Below are positions 49,699 through 58,629 of a stretch of 64,000 nt of DNA, piece by piece. The notes beneath the pieces were generated by a model that had not been told where the DNA came from, made no database searches, and worked only from the letters and a program-made list of their open reading frames with translations. The stretch lies in assembly GCA_964433755.1 (NCBI GenBank), contig CAYSSR010000001.1, positions 1,054,001 through 1,118,000 on the forward strand, given 5' to 3'. The DNA comes from JAUVXJ01 sp964433755 (GTDB taxonomy: Bacteria > Chloroflexota > Anaerolineae > UBA7937 > B3-Chlor). Positions within the stretch are counted from its first letter, which is position 1, and every line of letters starts with the position of its first letter. The translations under genes and the position numbers were made by a program.

Positions 49699-50223
49699 TC
49701 AGCGCCCGAGGCGCGCCAGCGTCACCGCTGCGATCTTCCCCAAGCCTTGCGGCTGTGCTGTGGCCGCTCTTCGTTTCCTCACCTTGCCCTGGCTCTCAAT
49801 CTGCGCCAGGGTCGCGCTGGCCAACTCAGGCCCCGTGGCATGGGCACGCAGCAGGACATCAAGGCGGTTCTGCAATCGAGGGCGTTGCCATACCGGGATG
49901 TTGTCGCGCTGTAGCCGCGTCCTCAGCGCGTCGATCTCATCCGCTACGGTGCGGCCACCAGGTACGCCTCGTTTGTACCGGATCACGAGTCGCCGCTTCT
50001 TGGGCAAGGCCCCGGTCTTGCTCCGTGGCTGCGTAGGCATGATCACCGATCCGCTTTGCCGTGTGATCAATGCCGACTCCTTCATGGCGATAGGTGCTTG
50101 CATGGCGATAGGTGCTTCGCGCTGCGCTCGTTTCGCCGCTGCTATCAGAGCGCAAGCCCTCTCAATGGCCTCTTCACTGAGTCCGAGCCGCGCCAGCGCC
50201 TTCTTGATCTTGGTCGTCTCCAT
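49699..50223 (-). CDS. Basic hypothetical protein, 174 aa
   Basis: Starts METTKIKKALARLGLSEEAI after GGAG. A short direct repeat in DNA and protein (APIAMQAPIAMK) lies near residue 40. The middle is very basic (RSKTGALPKKRRLVIRYKRG) and the C-terminus helical (ADEIDALRTRLQRDNIPVW ... RAATAQPQGLGKIAAV). Likely a nucleic-acid-binding structural or packaging protein; no family is recognised. 25 bp after the 202-aa gene. Confidence 0.65.
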   Translation of the reverse strand: METTKIKKALARLGLSEEAIERACALIAAAKRAQREAPIAMQAPIAMKESALITRQSGSVIMPTQPRSKTGALPKKRRLVIRYKRGVPGGRTVADEIDALRTRLQRDNIPVWQRPRLQNRLDVLLRAHATGPELASATLAQIESQGKVRKRRAATAQPQGLGKIAAVTLARLGR

Positions 50224-50248
50224 TCTCCGGTTCTCCTATCCGCTCCCT

Positions 50249-50857
50249 CTAGCCAAAACGCATCAGCAGCCGCCCCGCCATAGCTGTATGAAACACTGTC
50301 GTGCCTCGCGTCCTGCGCTGGACCATGAGATTGAGCTCAGCCGCCAGGCTCGCGGGATGCTCATTCGGGTTCAGCGCATCCAGTGCTGCGTTCAGTCCCC
50401 CGATCTCCGCCCACACCTTGGAGAGATCACGCGGCCCGGCGCGCAGGGCATCGGGCACCGTCTGAGCTTGTGCCCGCTCCTGCATGGCCTCAGCGGTGTA
50501 GTAGTCGCTCGGCGCGTTGGCTTCACTCACGGCTGTGTCCGCTCGGGCCAGAACCCTCATGGCCTCGAAGATATGGCCCTCGAGTTCAGGCAAGGAGCTG
50601 ATGAGAGAATCCAACTCCAAGATCACCGCCTCGTACCGCTCGCGCCACGATCCGAGAGCCGGTGCCGCCTCATCCAGTAACCCCTTGGCAGTCTGGCGGG
50701 CATGGTGCAACTGTGCCCGCGCCTCTTCCTGTCGTTGGGCCTTGTCGCGTTGCTCCAAGAGGGCCGGGAGTGCTTTGGCCTTCTCTTGCGTGACCTCTAG
50801 CTCTGCCACGGCTGCGGCTGCGGCCTGTGCTTCTCTGATTTCAGCATCGAGTACCAT
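50249..50857 (-). CDS. Coiled-coil protein, 202 aa
   Basis: A helical protein rich in Ala, Glu and Gln (AEIREAQAAAAAVAELEVTQ, LLEQRDKAQRQEEARAQLHHARQ) with a second helical region (SWRERYEAVILELDSLISSL) and a basic end. This composition resembles phage scaffolding or tail-assembly chaperone proteins, but nothing specific is recognised. Strong ribosome site GAGGGAGGGAG. Its 200-bp leader contains operator site 4 and a 9-bp inverted repeat (GTGCAGATC / GATCTGCAC). Confidence 0.65.
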   Translation of the reverse strand: MVLDAEIREAQAAAAAVAELEVTQEKAKALPALLEQRDKAQRQEEARAQLHHARQTAKGLLDEAAPALGSWRERYEAVILELDSLISSLPELEGHIFEAMRVLARADTAVSEANAPSDYYTAEAMQERAQAQTVPDALRAGPRDLSKVWAEIGGLNAALDALNPNEHPASLAAELNLMVQRRTRGTTVFHTAMAGRLLMRFG

Positions 50858-51042
50858 TGTTCTCCCTCCCTCACGAAATCGGATTCGCTGTAGTGCGTTC
50901 TAAGCCGCCTCTCTCGCCAATTGCATACACCATGCGTTGAGTGCAGATCCCCCGACTTTCCCCTAGCGTAGCCCCGCCAACGCTCGATCTGCACGCCACC
51001 ACAGAGGCCGTTTCCGCCTCCTCGATCCCTGGCCACTGGCTG

Positions 51043-51060
51043 GCTTTGCGCGCGTAAAGT
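51043..51060. promoter_or_regulatory. Palindromic operator site 4
   Basis: GCTTTGCGCGCGTAAAGT; the best match to the consensus. It shares its last base with the stop codon of the 120-aa gene. Confidence 0.7.
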
Positions 51061-51422
51061 CACGCAGCCTGCGATGCGTTCTTGACCTTCCATTTTCGCA
51101 TGTATTCGGCCTGCGTGAGTTCACCGCGTTTCCATGCCTTGATCGTCTCCGTCGCTACGCTGATCGTCTGGCCGGAGACATCGTCAATGACCACAACATC
51201 GGCTTCCGTATTCAATGCGGCGACTTGAATCAACCAGATCACGCCAAAGAACTCCGTTAGGTCTTCCCGAGGCAGCATCGTCTTGACGGTCAATGTCTGC
51301 TTCGCCAGGTGGCACGCTTGGAGCATCTTGGCGATGGGTCCTTTGCCCTCCACTACCTTTGGCGGTAAGAATGCCCGCAACTCCTCTAACAGTTGTTCGT
51401 CATCCACTTTCAGTCCTCCCAT
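51060..51422 (-). CDS. Hypothetical protein, 120 aa
   Basis: VDDEQLLEELRAFLPPKVVEG, a helical core (IAKMLQACHLAKQTLTVKTML) and EFFGVIWLIQVAALNTEADVVVID followed by a helix ending AEYMRKWKVKNASQAA. It overlaps the end of the upstream gene by 13 bp. The helical-bundle pattern would suit a tail-assembly or head-joining protein; not assigned. Confidence 0.65.
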   Translation of the reverse strand: MGGLKVDDEQLLEELRAFLPPKVVEGKGPIAKMLQACHLAKQTLTVKTMLPREDLTEFFGVIWLIQVAALNTEADVVVIDDVSGQTISVATETIKAWKRGELTQAEYMRKWKVKNASQAA

Positions 51423-51781
51423 GTCCCCAATGTCTGTAGGACCTGCACATGGCCCAACTGCACCAACATATCCAGCGCCGCGCGCCCAGCCTTCCCTGAG
51501 ATGATCGCTGGCACCTGCGTCTTGTCAAGCTCTTGGGCCACTCTGAGAATCTCGGCCAGAATGGCCGCCGCCACTGAATCTTTGCCGAGATTCAATTCTG
51601 GACCGCCGCCTGGCCTCGGCCAACCCCGGCGGCCTCCGAGCTTGTAGGCCAACGCGAGGTCCTCGGAAACCTGGACCCTTACCAGGTCGTTGACGATGGG
51701 CTCCAAGATCGCGTCCTCTGGTATCTCACCGATCACGAGGTCACGAGGTAAGGAGAACCGTTGGCCAGGTCCCTCTGCCAT
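51410..51781 (-). CDS. Hypothetical protein, 123 aa
   Basis: Read from ATG 51781 with AGGTGAGG upstream (an ATG at 51829 would put operator site 5 inside the gene). It has a beta-rich start (RFSLPRDLVIGEIPEDAILEPIV) and a helical end (AAAILAEILRVAQELDKTQV). Located between the Dit-like protein and the 120-aa gene, where a small tail-assembly or tail-chaperone protein would be expected; function open. Confidence 0.65.
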   Translation of the reverse strand: MAEGPGQRFSLPRDLVIGEIPEDAILEPIVNDLVRVQVSEDLALAYKLGGRRGWPRPGGGPELNLGKDSVAAAILAEILRVAQELDKTQVPAIISGKAGRAALDMLVQLGHVQVLQTLGTWED

Positions 51782-51794
51782 GTCCTCACCTGCC

Positions 51795-51812
51795 GATTCG
51801 CGCGCGTAAAGT
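51795..51812. promoter_or_regulatory. Palindromic operator site 5
   Basis: GATTCGCGCGCGTAAAGT; one arm is degenerate. Lies 14 bp before the ATG of the 123-aa gene. Confidence 0.5.
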
Positions 51813-51841
51813 GCGTCGCTCTCACTCATCGCTCCACCGTC

Positions 51842-54202
51842 CTATTCGAGCGCGTTGTCCATGTCACACCATCTGGATTGCCAGAACAGGGTTGCAATCG
51901 TGAACCAGACCACTATGTCCGCATCAGCGCCCACTACCGCATCCACGGTGACCGTGCCGCCCAACCCTGAGCCGTTGTCGGCTGTGATCGCCTGCGCGCC
52001 CACTCCGTTGTAGCTCCCGGTGTGGCCCACAAGTTCCGTGAGTCCAGCATCCATGTAGAGGTCCACATGATAGAAGCCGCCGCCCGCAGCCACGATCTCC
52101 ACGTAGAGCCGCCCCAGGTCCGTGTTATCCTGCGAGATGCCGGTGATGTCCTCCCATCCCGAAAGCTGCGCATTGTCGTCGCCAAGTTCTCGAGGATCCG
52201 CGTCGGTGACCAACATGGTAAGCAGATTCACGCCGTCCACGCCTCCATAGGCGGCCCTTGGCCCGGATTCGAGACAGAAGGTGCCGAGATCCGCGTCAGG
52301 GAGTATGGCCCCAAGGCGATTTCCTCGCCAAGTCGATTGACAGGTCTTTATTCCCCATCCAAGATTCATCGTGACTATCTCGCCATCCTGAATCTGCATG
52401 GTACAGAGAAGCTCATGCCCGGTGCTCTCGTTGATGATCGTCCTCAGATAGCCGCGATTCTTGATCTCGATGACAGGATAGCTCATCGCATTGCCAGCGT
52501 TCACGACTGGGTTTGCGCCAGCAATCAGGGCTGTACCATTGTTGCGAAAACCGAGGTAGAGCTCGTCGTTTGCTCCCAGGCCTGGGGCAGCGTAGAGATT
52601 CCCGAATGCTGGCGTATCGGGTATGTCGATGTCCAGGTAGCCATAAGCGGCACCTGTCCACCGCGCCATGCGGTCCACGGTCAATTCCCCCGCCGTGGTG
52701 AAAGCACCTGTCAGGTATGCGGTACCGTCGGTCGCCACCACGACCCCGTATGCCGGAAAGTTCAGCCCATCTCCGCAGGCGCTCCAACAGACACCGTTCC
52801 AACTGGCGATGTTGCTAACAGTGGTCGGTCCGCTGCCTATCGTTGGGATGTTGCCCACCGCGATCATCAAGCCAGCGGGAGTAAAGGCCACATCGTATAC
52901 CGCCGTACCTCCGCCGGGCACCCCCCCATCGAGATCACTCCACACAGTGTTGATCGGGTCCCAGTCAGCGACATTGTTGCAGACCACGGCTCCAGCATTC
53001 CCGAATGCGCCCCCAACGATCACATGACCGTCTGCCCTCTCGGCCAGACAGTTGCCGAGCGCGTCCAGCCCATTCCCTACCGTTGCCCAAGCTCCCCCGG
53101 ATGGCAATTGCACAATGTAGTCTCCCGCAGGCGATCCCAAGCCCGCCCAGTTCGTGAAACTACCTGTCGCATAGACGGTCATATCGCCGCCCACGAGGAT
53201 GTCATTGACTACGGTCACGGCACCCGCGCCCGGTCCGCCGCCAACATCAGCCCACACATCCGTAGCAACGTTGACCTGTGCAATATAGTCAGCGGTTGGT
53301 ACACCGCCAGCATTGGTGAAGCGCCCGCCAACGTACAGCGCACGACTGGGCCCGAAATGCAGCGCGTGAACCCGCTCGTTGAGAGCCGGCCCGCCGGCGC
53401 CATTATCGCCCACTGCCTCCCAAGTACTTGTTGCCCGCACCCAACGAACGAGGAAATCGGCATTCGGGATGTTATCCCAGTTGGTGAAGTCGCCTCCAAA
53501 GTAGATGTCACCTGTGAAGGGGTCTACGGCAATGGCGTATATGTCCACGGTGACGATGCCAGCAGCGACCGCAGCCGGTGGCCCCATAGCATTCCAAGTC
53601 CCGTCCTCCCTGGCCGCTACATAGAGGACGGTCAAGCTATCCTGCCAGTCGAGCACTTGCTCTTGGATCGTCGCATCATAGATCAACGGATCATAAGCGA
53701 TCAACCGAAAACCGATGATCTCTTGATTGCCGTATCTCCCCACTGTTTGCCGCACAGCATCGTCATACACGACATAGAGATCACGGCTTACCCCATCCAC
53801 GGTGTAGCGCAGAATCGACGGCTGTGGCTTCGTCTGGCCTCGATTCCATCTCATCGCATCCATCAGCTTTGCCCGCGCCTGGTGCAGTGATTTCCTGGTC
53901 AACCCATGCGTGGTCAACGTGATCGTGACGACCCTCGGCTTGACCAATGTATCTTTGTGCACGGCCCCGTCCATCCCCCAGATTTCTTGCACCACATGCT
54001 CCAAGGGTGGCAGTCCAAAGCCGTCGTGCGCCATGAGAGAGTCAACGGTTCCCGGCGCGAACCGTGGCCCGGCAAAGTCAAGAGTCCAGCCGTCGGGAGT
54101 CATCAAGCGGTACTGAGCATCACACGCACCCATGCCGATACCTCTCACCGCCGCCAGCAGCAGGATCACCGCCAGCAGTGGAATCGTGGCTCCCTTTCTC
54201 AT
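51842..54202 (-). CDS. Dit-like (distal tail) protein with inserted beta-propeller
   Basis: 786 residues. The first 190 (YRLMTPDGWTLDFAGPRFAPG, ARAKLMDAMRWNRG, GNQEIIGFRLIAYDPLI) match siphophage Dit proteins. An insert of about 390 residues then repeats a motif like DIYFGGDFTNW, ALYVGGRFTNAGG, VIVGGAFGNAG, TAYLTGAFTTAG, that is 6-8 blades of a beta-propeller. The Dit fold resumes near SYPVIEIKNRGYLRTIINES. The C-terminus is a lectin-like beta domain. The start has a strong AAGGGGGAGC site and a hydrophobic leader (GATIPLLAVILLLAAVRGIGMG), unusual for a tail protein; an internal ATG (54133) would remove it. It probably forms the host-recognition tail tip. Confidence 0.7.
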   Translation of the reverse strand: MRKGATIPLLAVILLLAAVRGIGMGACDAQYRLMTPDGWTLDFAGPRFAPGTVDSLMAHDGFGLPPLEHVVQEIWGMDGAVHKDTLVKPRVVTITLTTHGLTRKSLHQARAKLMDAMRWNRGQTKPQPSILRYTVDGVSRDLYVVYDDAVRQTVGRYGNQEIIGFRLIAYDPLIYDATIQEQVLDWQDSLTVLYVAAREDGTWNAMGPPAAVAAGIVTVDIYAIAVDPFTGDIYFGGDFTNWDNIPNADFLVRWVRATSTWEAVGDNGAGGPALNERVHALHFGPSRALYVGGRFTNAGGVPTADYIAQVNVATDVWADVGGGPGAGAVTVVNDILVGGDMTVYATGSFTNWAGLGSPAGDYIVQLPSGGAWATVGNGLDALGNCLAERADGHVIVGGAFGNAGAVVCNNVADWDPINTVWSDLDGGVPGGGTAVYDVAFTPAGLMIAVGNIPTIGSGPTTVSNIASWNGVCWSACGDGLNFPAYGVVVATDGTAYLTGAFTTAGELTVDRMARWTGAAYGYLDIDIPDTPAFGNLYAAPGLGANDELYLGFRNNGTALIAGANPVVNAGNAMSYPVIEIKNRGYLRTIINESTGHELLCTMQIQDGEIVTMNLGWGIKTCQSTWRGNRLGAILPDADLGTFCLESGPRAAYGGVDGVNLLTMLVTDADPRELGDDNAQLSGWEDITGISQDNTDLGRLYVEIVAAGGGFYHVDLYMDAGLTELVGHTGSYNGVGAQAITADNGSGLGGTVTVDAVVGADADIVVWFTIATLFWQSRWCDMDNALE

Positions 54203-54302
54203 CGGTGCTCCCCCTTTGTGCGATCCGTGTTATCACAAGCAAGACTCTGCCTTCTAGAGAACTAAAGTAAGTTCGGAGTCGGTTTCTTCAACTTACCGCC
54301 AG

Positions 54303-56936
54303 CTATGCCCCGGCCATGACCCTCATCATGTGGAAATCGTTGATGATCGGCTCTCGTGGCGCACTGGTATTGACTTCGAGATGATAGGTCGGTGAGTTGG
54401 TGGTATAGTTGGTGACGCTGTGCATGGTGCCGGCCGCCACGCGCTCCATCTCGATAATCGGCACGTGGCCCAAGCTGCGGATCCCCTCTGCCAGTGCCAG
54501 GTCAAGGTTTTGCCCGATGTCCAGAAAGACCTTGCTCGGGCTGGCGATCCCCAATGCTTGCAGCGCCGCCTCTACTGCACGGGAGATCACATCTCGGATT
54601 ACATCAACAACCCACTGCTCCAAGTAGAGGATGCCCTCAGCGAAAGCCGACATAGCATCATAGCCTGCCCGCCAGAAATCGCCGGCCCGCTCGCTCACGG
54701 CCTGCACCACTTTCGACATGACATCGTGCAACGAGAGAACCCACGCGACCCCCATAGTAGCCGCACCCCTCGTGACCCGCGTTGTGTATGCCCACATCTC
54801 TTGCCAGGCGAAGGCCCCAACCTCTCGAAGCGCCCAAGTTTTCAGCCGCCACATGCCGGCTATGCTTGCCCTCACCGCTATGCCGCCCAAGAGGTCCCAG
54901 TCCTTGTCCTCCCAAGCCGCCATGATTTCGTCAAACTCGATTCCGAGTTGTGCGGTGAAGAGATCGCTCAATTGTTCGTAAGCCTTGGCGCTCTCCTTGG
55001 CATAGTCCTCGTGGAGATAGGGCAACTCGAAGAGGGCTTTCTCATATTCCCGCTTTTGCTGCGCCAACTGCGCCACCAGGTCAGCGCGTTCTTGGAGATA
55101 TGCGGCCTCTTGACGGTTCTGTATCTTCGTGATCTCATCTTCCAGGACGGCGATCCGCTCAGCCGAGGCCGCTTTCAGGTCCTCCTCCCGCTGGCGCGCT
55201 TCCTCACGTTGCCTGGCAATCCTGAGATTGAAGTCCTCTTCCTCTCGTTGTAGGCGGATCCGGCGATCTTCCTCCTCGCGCTCCTGCTTCTTCTTGAACT
55301 CCTCTTCCATCAAGCGGATCCGCTCCGCTGCCTTTTCCTTCTCCTTCCGCAACTCCTCTCGGAAAGCCAGGTTCTCCTCTCTCAATCGTTGCCGGCGCTC
55401 TTTGGCTTCCAGCTTGCGCTTCTCCTTGAACTCCTCTTCCTTCTGCGCAATCAGGGCCATGATCATGTCGTACTCTTCTTTGGTCTGAGCTCGCGCCGCG
55501 TCGCGCTTCAGGTCCTCTATCTCATCCTCGTGCCGCTCCAATTCCTCGGCCCGTTGCTTATCCCATTCCTTCTGCTCGGCTGCGAGGTCCTTCTCACGAT
55601 CCGCCAACATCTCTGCTATCGTATCACTGAGGTCTTTGTAGACGTCTGTGATGTCCTCTTTGTGGTCAGCCAGTGCGCGCGCTTGATCAAGCAGCCAATC
55701 TTGGAGAGAACGCGCCCGGTTTCGCTCCCAGTCGTCGGTCGCCTGCTGGATCGCCTCTTCGACGTCAGCCCACAGGTCGACTATGGAAGCCCCAAGGTCC
55801 TTGTTGATTCTCTCGATGTCATCCGCTTGCTCTTCCCATCCGGTCGAGAGGTCTGGCGGCTCCAGGGCCGCGATCTGCGCCTCCAAGTCGACGATGCTGG
55901 CGCGCATCGCCCCCAGGTCGGGTCCTTGGAAACTACCGAGCACCAGGTTCAGCTTTTCGAGGACTCCGAGCGCCGTCTCTCCAAAACTGAGGAATGGTGC
56001 ACTCAGCGTCTCGACGGTGGACGCGAGGTCCTCCAAGACGCTGCGCAGCCAACCGCCTTCCCTGGCTGCGTCCAGCAACCCCGTCGAGAAGTGATAGACA
56101 AGCCCGACCGCCTCGTCGAAAGTGCTCACGAATGGAGCACCCATCTCATTCAGCAATTCACGAGTGACGCGGGTCATCGAGCGGAGTTGTTTCGTCCCGC
56201 TCTGCATGACCCTGTCATACAGCGGGATGAGAGGCTGGCCAGCTTCGAGCACCGCATTGAATGCGGCTTGCACCCTGCCGGCGTCGTCGAGCTCGTCGGC
56301 TGTCGTCCCTATGGAGTCGGCATAGTCGCTCATCGCCTTCTCCATGTTGACGATCACGCCGCGTTCACGAAGCACAACGGTGTGCTGTGTCAGGATGCCA
56401 TGTAGCAATGCTTGCAGGGTTTCGGTGCTGTCCTCGTTGGCAATGGAGGCCGCACCCTGGGCGATCCTCACGAACTCGAGGGCTTTGGCCAGGTCAAGGT
56501 TGTACCGAAGGAACTCACTCACGAGGCCCTGAGCAACCGTGGTCTCAATGCCTGCGTCTCGGATCCCCTGTGCCCAAGCCCGGACCTGGGCCTCCGACTT
56601 GCCCGCTTGCTCGCCAAAGTATTCTAGGATGATGCCCGACTCTTCGACGCGACCGGCTGCCATGATCGCGTCCGAGCCGATGTCAACTATTGTCGAGCCG
56701 ACTTGTTTCAGACCGCCCACGAGGGCTGGGAGGACCGTACCAACTAACGTGCCGACGGCGGCACCGACGCCCATGCTCACGACAGAGGCAAAGCCCCCCA
56801 TGGCTCCGCCAGCGGACGCCGCAACCTGCGCCGTCCGTTGGTCCATCAAGCCGAGGCCATTCACATAGCGGGTGACTGCCCGTTGAAAGTTTTCATCTCG
56901 AAGTACGGCCTCGAGTCCTATCTTCTCAGGTGCCAA
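54303..56936 (-). CDS. Tail tape measure protein
   Basis: 877 residues. The N-terminus (IGLEAVLRDENFQRAVTRYVNGL) and the hydrophobic Gly/Ala segments (VVSMGVGAAVGTLVGTVLPALVGGL) are typical of tape measures, followed by TMP-type helices (AQVRAWAQGIRDAGIETTVA, FLRYNLDLAKALEFVRIAQGA). A very long charged coiled coil lies at about 390-640 (EEDRRIRLQREEEDFNLRIARQ), then a region with a membrane-like helix and the assembly tail IASPSKVFLDIGQNLDLALAEG. It sets tail length. The start is TTG with AGGAG directly adjacent, an atypical spacing, so translation start is uncertain. Confidence 0.85.
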   Translation of the reverse strand: MAPEKIGLEAVLRDENFQRAVTRYVNGLGLMDQRTAQVAASAGGAMGGFASVVSMGVGAAVGTLVGTVLPALVGGLKQVGSTIVDIGSDAIMAAGRVEESGIILEYFGEQAGKSEAQVRAWAQGIRDAGIETTVAQGLVSEFLRYNLDLAKALEFVRIAQGAASIANEDSTETLQALLHGILTQHTVVLRERGVIVNMEKAMSDYADSIGTTADELDDAGRVQAAFNAVLEAGQPLIPLYDRVMQSGTKQLRSMTRVTRELLNEMGAPFVSTFDEAVGLVYHFSTGLLDAAREGGWLRSVLEDLASTVETLSAPFLSFGETALGVLEKLNLVLGSFQGPDLGAMRASIVDLEAQIAALEPPDLSTGWEEQADDIERINKDLGASIVDLWADVEEAIQQATDDWERNRARSLQDWLLDQARALADHKEDITDVYKDLSDTIAEMLADREKDLAAEQKEWDKQRAEELERHEDEIEDLKRDAARAQTKEEYDMIMALIAQKEEEFKEKRKLEAKERRQRLREENLAFREELRKEKEKAAERIRLMEEEFKKKQEREEEDRRIRLQREEEDFNLRIARQREEARQREEDLKAASAERIAVLEDEITKIQNRQEAAYLQERADLVAQLAQQKREYEKALFELPYLHEDYAKESAKAYEQLSDLFTAQLGIEFDEIMAAWEDKDWDLLGGIAVRASIAGMWRLKTWALREVGAFAWQEMWAYTTRVTRGAATMGVAWVLSLHDVMSKVVQAVSERAGDFWRAGYDAMSAFAEGILYLEQWVVDVIRDVISRAVEAALQALGIASPSKVFLDIGQNLDLALAEGIRSLGHVPIIEMERVAAGTMHSVTNYTTNSPTYHLEVNTSAPREPIINDFHMMRVMAGA

Positions 56937-56989
56937 CTCCTTCTAACCATCCCGCCCCCTTTCAGTTGGACACAACAAGCGGTACCAGT

Positions 56990-57643
56990 CTACGCGCTGC
57001 CAACCTCACGACTCACAATCAGCGGTGCCCATTCTATGCTGGCATTCACGCATCGGTCGCAGTGTTGTGTTTTGACTGCGCCCAAACGCCAGTAGCATTT
57101 CCAGCGGATCATGCTCTCTGAGACTTCCATTGATGCGATCTCCCAGTTGCAGTTACAGTTCGTCAGACCCGCACAGACCTTCCCATCGCCTGGATAAGTG
57201 TCCAAGGGAGGACCGCCCCAAGCCTGTGCGTTTGCGCGCTCAAAAGCCTCCCGCGCACTCTGTGAATACATCTGTGATCGGGCCATGATCTGTGCTGGCG
57301 ATAGTTTCCCTGCAACGATCTCATCATAGAACTTCTCAAGGTGGCGATACTGCTCAGTAAGCATTCCGCCAATACGACCCCAGTCCTCTTGTGTCATCTG
57401 CTCCAAGCCACCGATGCCCAACAGATACTCCCTGATATACTCGCGCTTGATCTCTTCTCTCATCGAATCGCGCCACGCATCGGGTGAGAGCGGCCCATCA
57501 ACTGTCAGCGTGCCCAAGGTATCGGTAACCGGTGCAGCAGCGGCGATCGATCGGTCTCGGTAGTCTATGACCGTCGTCCTGAGCATGTACCTCTCTTCCT
57601 CTGTCTCATAATAGAGACGGAGCCAAGGATCACGTACCCACAT
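56990..57643 (-). CDS. Phage minor structural protein with Cys cluster (gp7-like end)
   Basis: 217 residues. A helical N-terminus (DAWRDSMREEIKREYIREYLL) and ARSQMYSQSAREAFERANAQAWGGPP are followed by a Cys-rich end: GKVCAGLTNCNCNWEI, IRWKCYWRLG and HCDRCVNASIEW. This resembles the C-terminal zinc-binding part of minor head (SPP1 gp7-type) proteins, which lies before the tail genes in many phages. Here it is shorter and no portal is present. Recognised by pattern, so moderate confidence. Confidence 0.55.
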   Translation of the reverse strand: MWVRDPWLRLYYETEEERYMLRTTVIDYRDRSIAAAAPVTDTLGTLTVDGPLSPDAWRDSMREEIKREYIREYLLGIGGLEQMTQEDWGRIGGMLTEQYRHLEKFYDEIVAGKLSPAQIMARSQMYSQSAREAFERANAQAWGGPPLDTYPGDGKVCAGLTNCNCNWEIASMEVSESMIRWKCYWRLGAVKTQHCDRCVNASIEWAPLIVSREVGSA

Positions 57644-57795
57644 GCTTTCGACTCCAAGCCCGCCAGAGCAGGCTTCTCTGGCAATCTGGCCCCATCTATC
57701 GCGTTGCCGTCTGATGGTCTGCCAGCGCCCGCCTGAATCGCCTACAAAGTGTTACGATAACCGCCCCACATCCCCCGAATCTCAGCCCTCGCCAC

Positions 57796-58506
57796 CTATG
57801 CCAAGTTCAGCGGTATGACATCCCAAGAGTCAATGTCATGGTTGCGCCGGTTTCCACCGACTACGTTTCCGCATAGCAGCATGGGAGTCAGCCGGTTCAC
57901 CGGGACACTGTTCAGATTCGTGCCGATCAACGTACCGTCGAGGGAATACTCGACCCGGTCAACCCCATCTTTGCGGTAGACTTTCAGCGCGTGCCAATGC
58001 CAGTCCGTGTCAGCGGCCACGCCGGTATTCAGATCCGTAGTGCCGCCAGCGTCCGTGCAACTGATGATCCAGTTCGCTCCGGTGGTCGCCCGGAAGCCAG
58101 CAACGATCTTGTGATTCGTGGTCGCCTCCAAGCCGCCCCCGAGCGCCTGCAACTGATTGAGAATGGGGATCTGCGCACGCCAGAGCATGATCCAGCCTTC
58201 GGTGATGTCCAGGGATAGGAAGTTGTCGGCGGAATCGCCAAGAACGAGGTTGGCCCAGTTCCCCAAGTTGAGATCACATCTCAGTCGGACTACGCCATTC
58301 GCCGCCCACTGTAGTTGCACCGTGCTGGCTGCCCCGCCGGTCCAGAGCTCGTACTCATCTTTGAGCTGGTCGCCCCAAAAGTCATCGTGCCAGCCACGGA
58401 GCCACGGATAGTCCGTGATGAGACGGCGAACCTCTCTGGACTCCAAGGTCTGCGTCCGCTTGTCCAGATCGTCTAGCTGCCTGATTAGCGCATCCTTCAC
58501 TGTCAC
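57796..58506 (-). CDS. Lectin/concanavalin-like structural protein, 236 aa
   Basis: Read from GTG 58506 with GGAGAG upstream: a short coiled coil (VKDALIRQLDDLDKRTQTLES) leads into a beta-sandwich with YPWLRGWHDDFWGDQL, TTNHKIVAGFRATTGANWII, DTDWHWHALKVYRKDGVDRVEYSLDGTLIG, typical of concanavalin-like domains that bind glycans. It probably is a receptor-binding or decoration protein. The frame extends upstream, but the segment crosses the terminator at 58545. Confidence 0.65.
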   Translation of the reverse strand: MTVKDALIRQLDDLDKRTQTLESREVRRLITDYPWLRGWHDDFWGDQLKDEYELWTGGAASTVQLQWAANGVVRLRCDLNLGNWANLVLGDSADNFLSLDITEGWIMLWRAQIPILNQLQALGGGLEATTNHKIVAGFRATTGANWIISCTDAGGTTDLNTGVAADTDWHWHALKVYRKDGVDRVEYSLDGTLIGTNLNSVPVNRLTPMLLCGNVVGGNRRNHDIDSWDVIPLNLA

Positions 58507-58544
58507 GTTGACAACTCTCCGAGATAGTCCAAGGCCAAAGAAAA

Positions 58545-58573
58545 GCGCCATGCGGGTTGACCCCGAATGGCGC
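58545..58573 (-). terminator. Terminator between the 91-aa and lectin-like genes
   Basis: GCGCCAT/ATGGCGC with inner GGG/CCC pairing, then TTTTCTTT on the minus strand. Confidence 0.75.
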
Positions 58574-58591
58574 AACGGCTCACGTGGGCAC

Positions 58592-58609
58592 GGTTTACAC
58601 GTGTGAAGT
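58592..58609. promoter_or_regulatory. Palindromic operator site 6
   Basis: GGTTTACACGTGTGAAGT, almost a perfect palindrome, in the 50-bp gap after the 91-aa gene. Confidence 0.65.
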
Positions 58610-58629
58610 TGTTTGGCCCTTACCCAAAG

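Noticed and set aside
52022..53890. 622-aa plus-strand frame over the Dit-like gene
   Set aside because: Opposite to all element genes and without motif; the minus-strand frame shows clear blade repeats.
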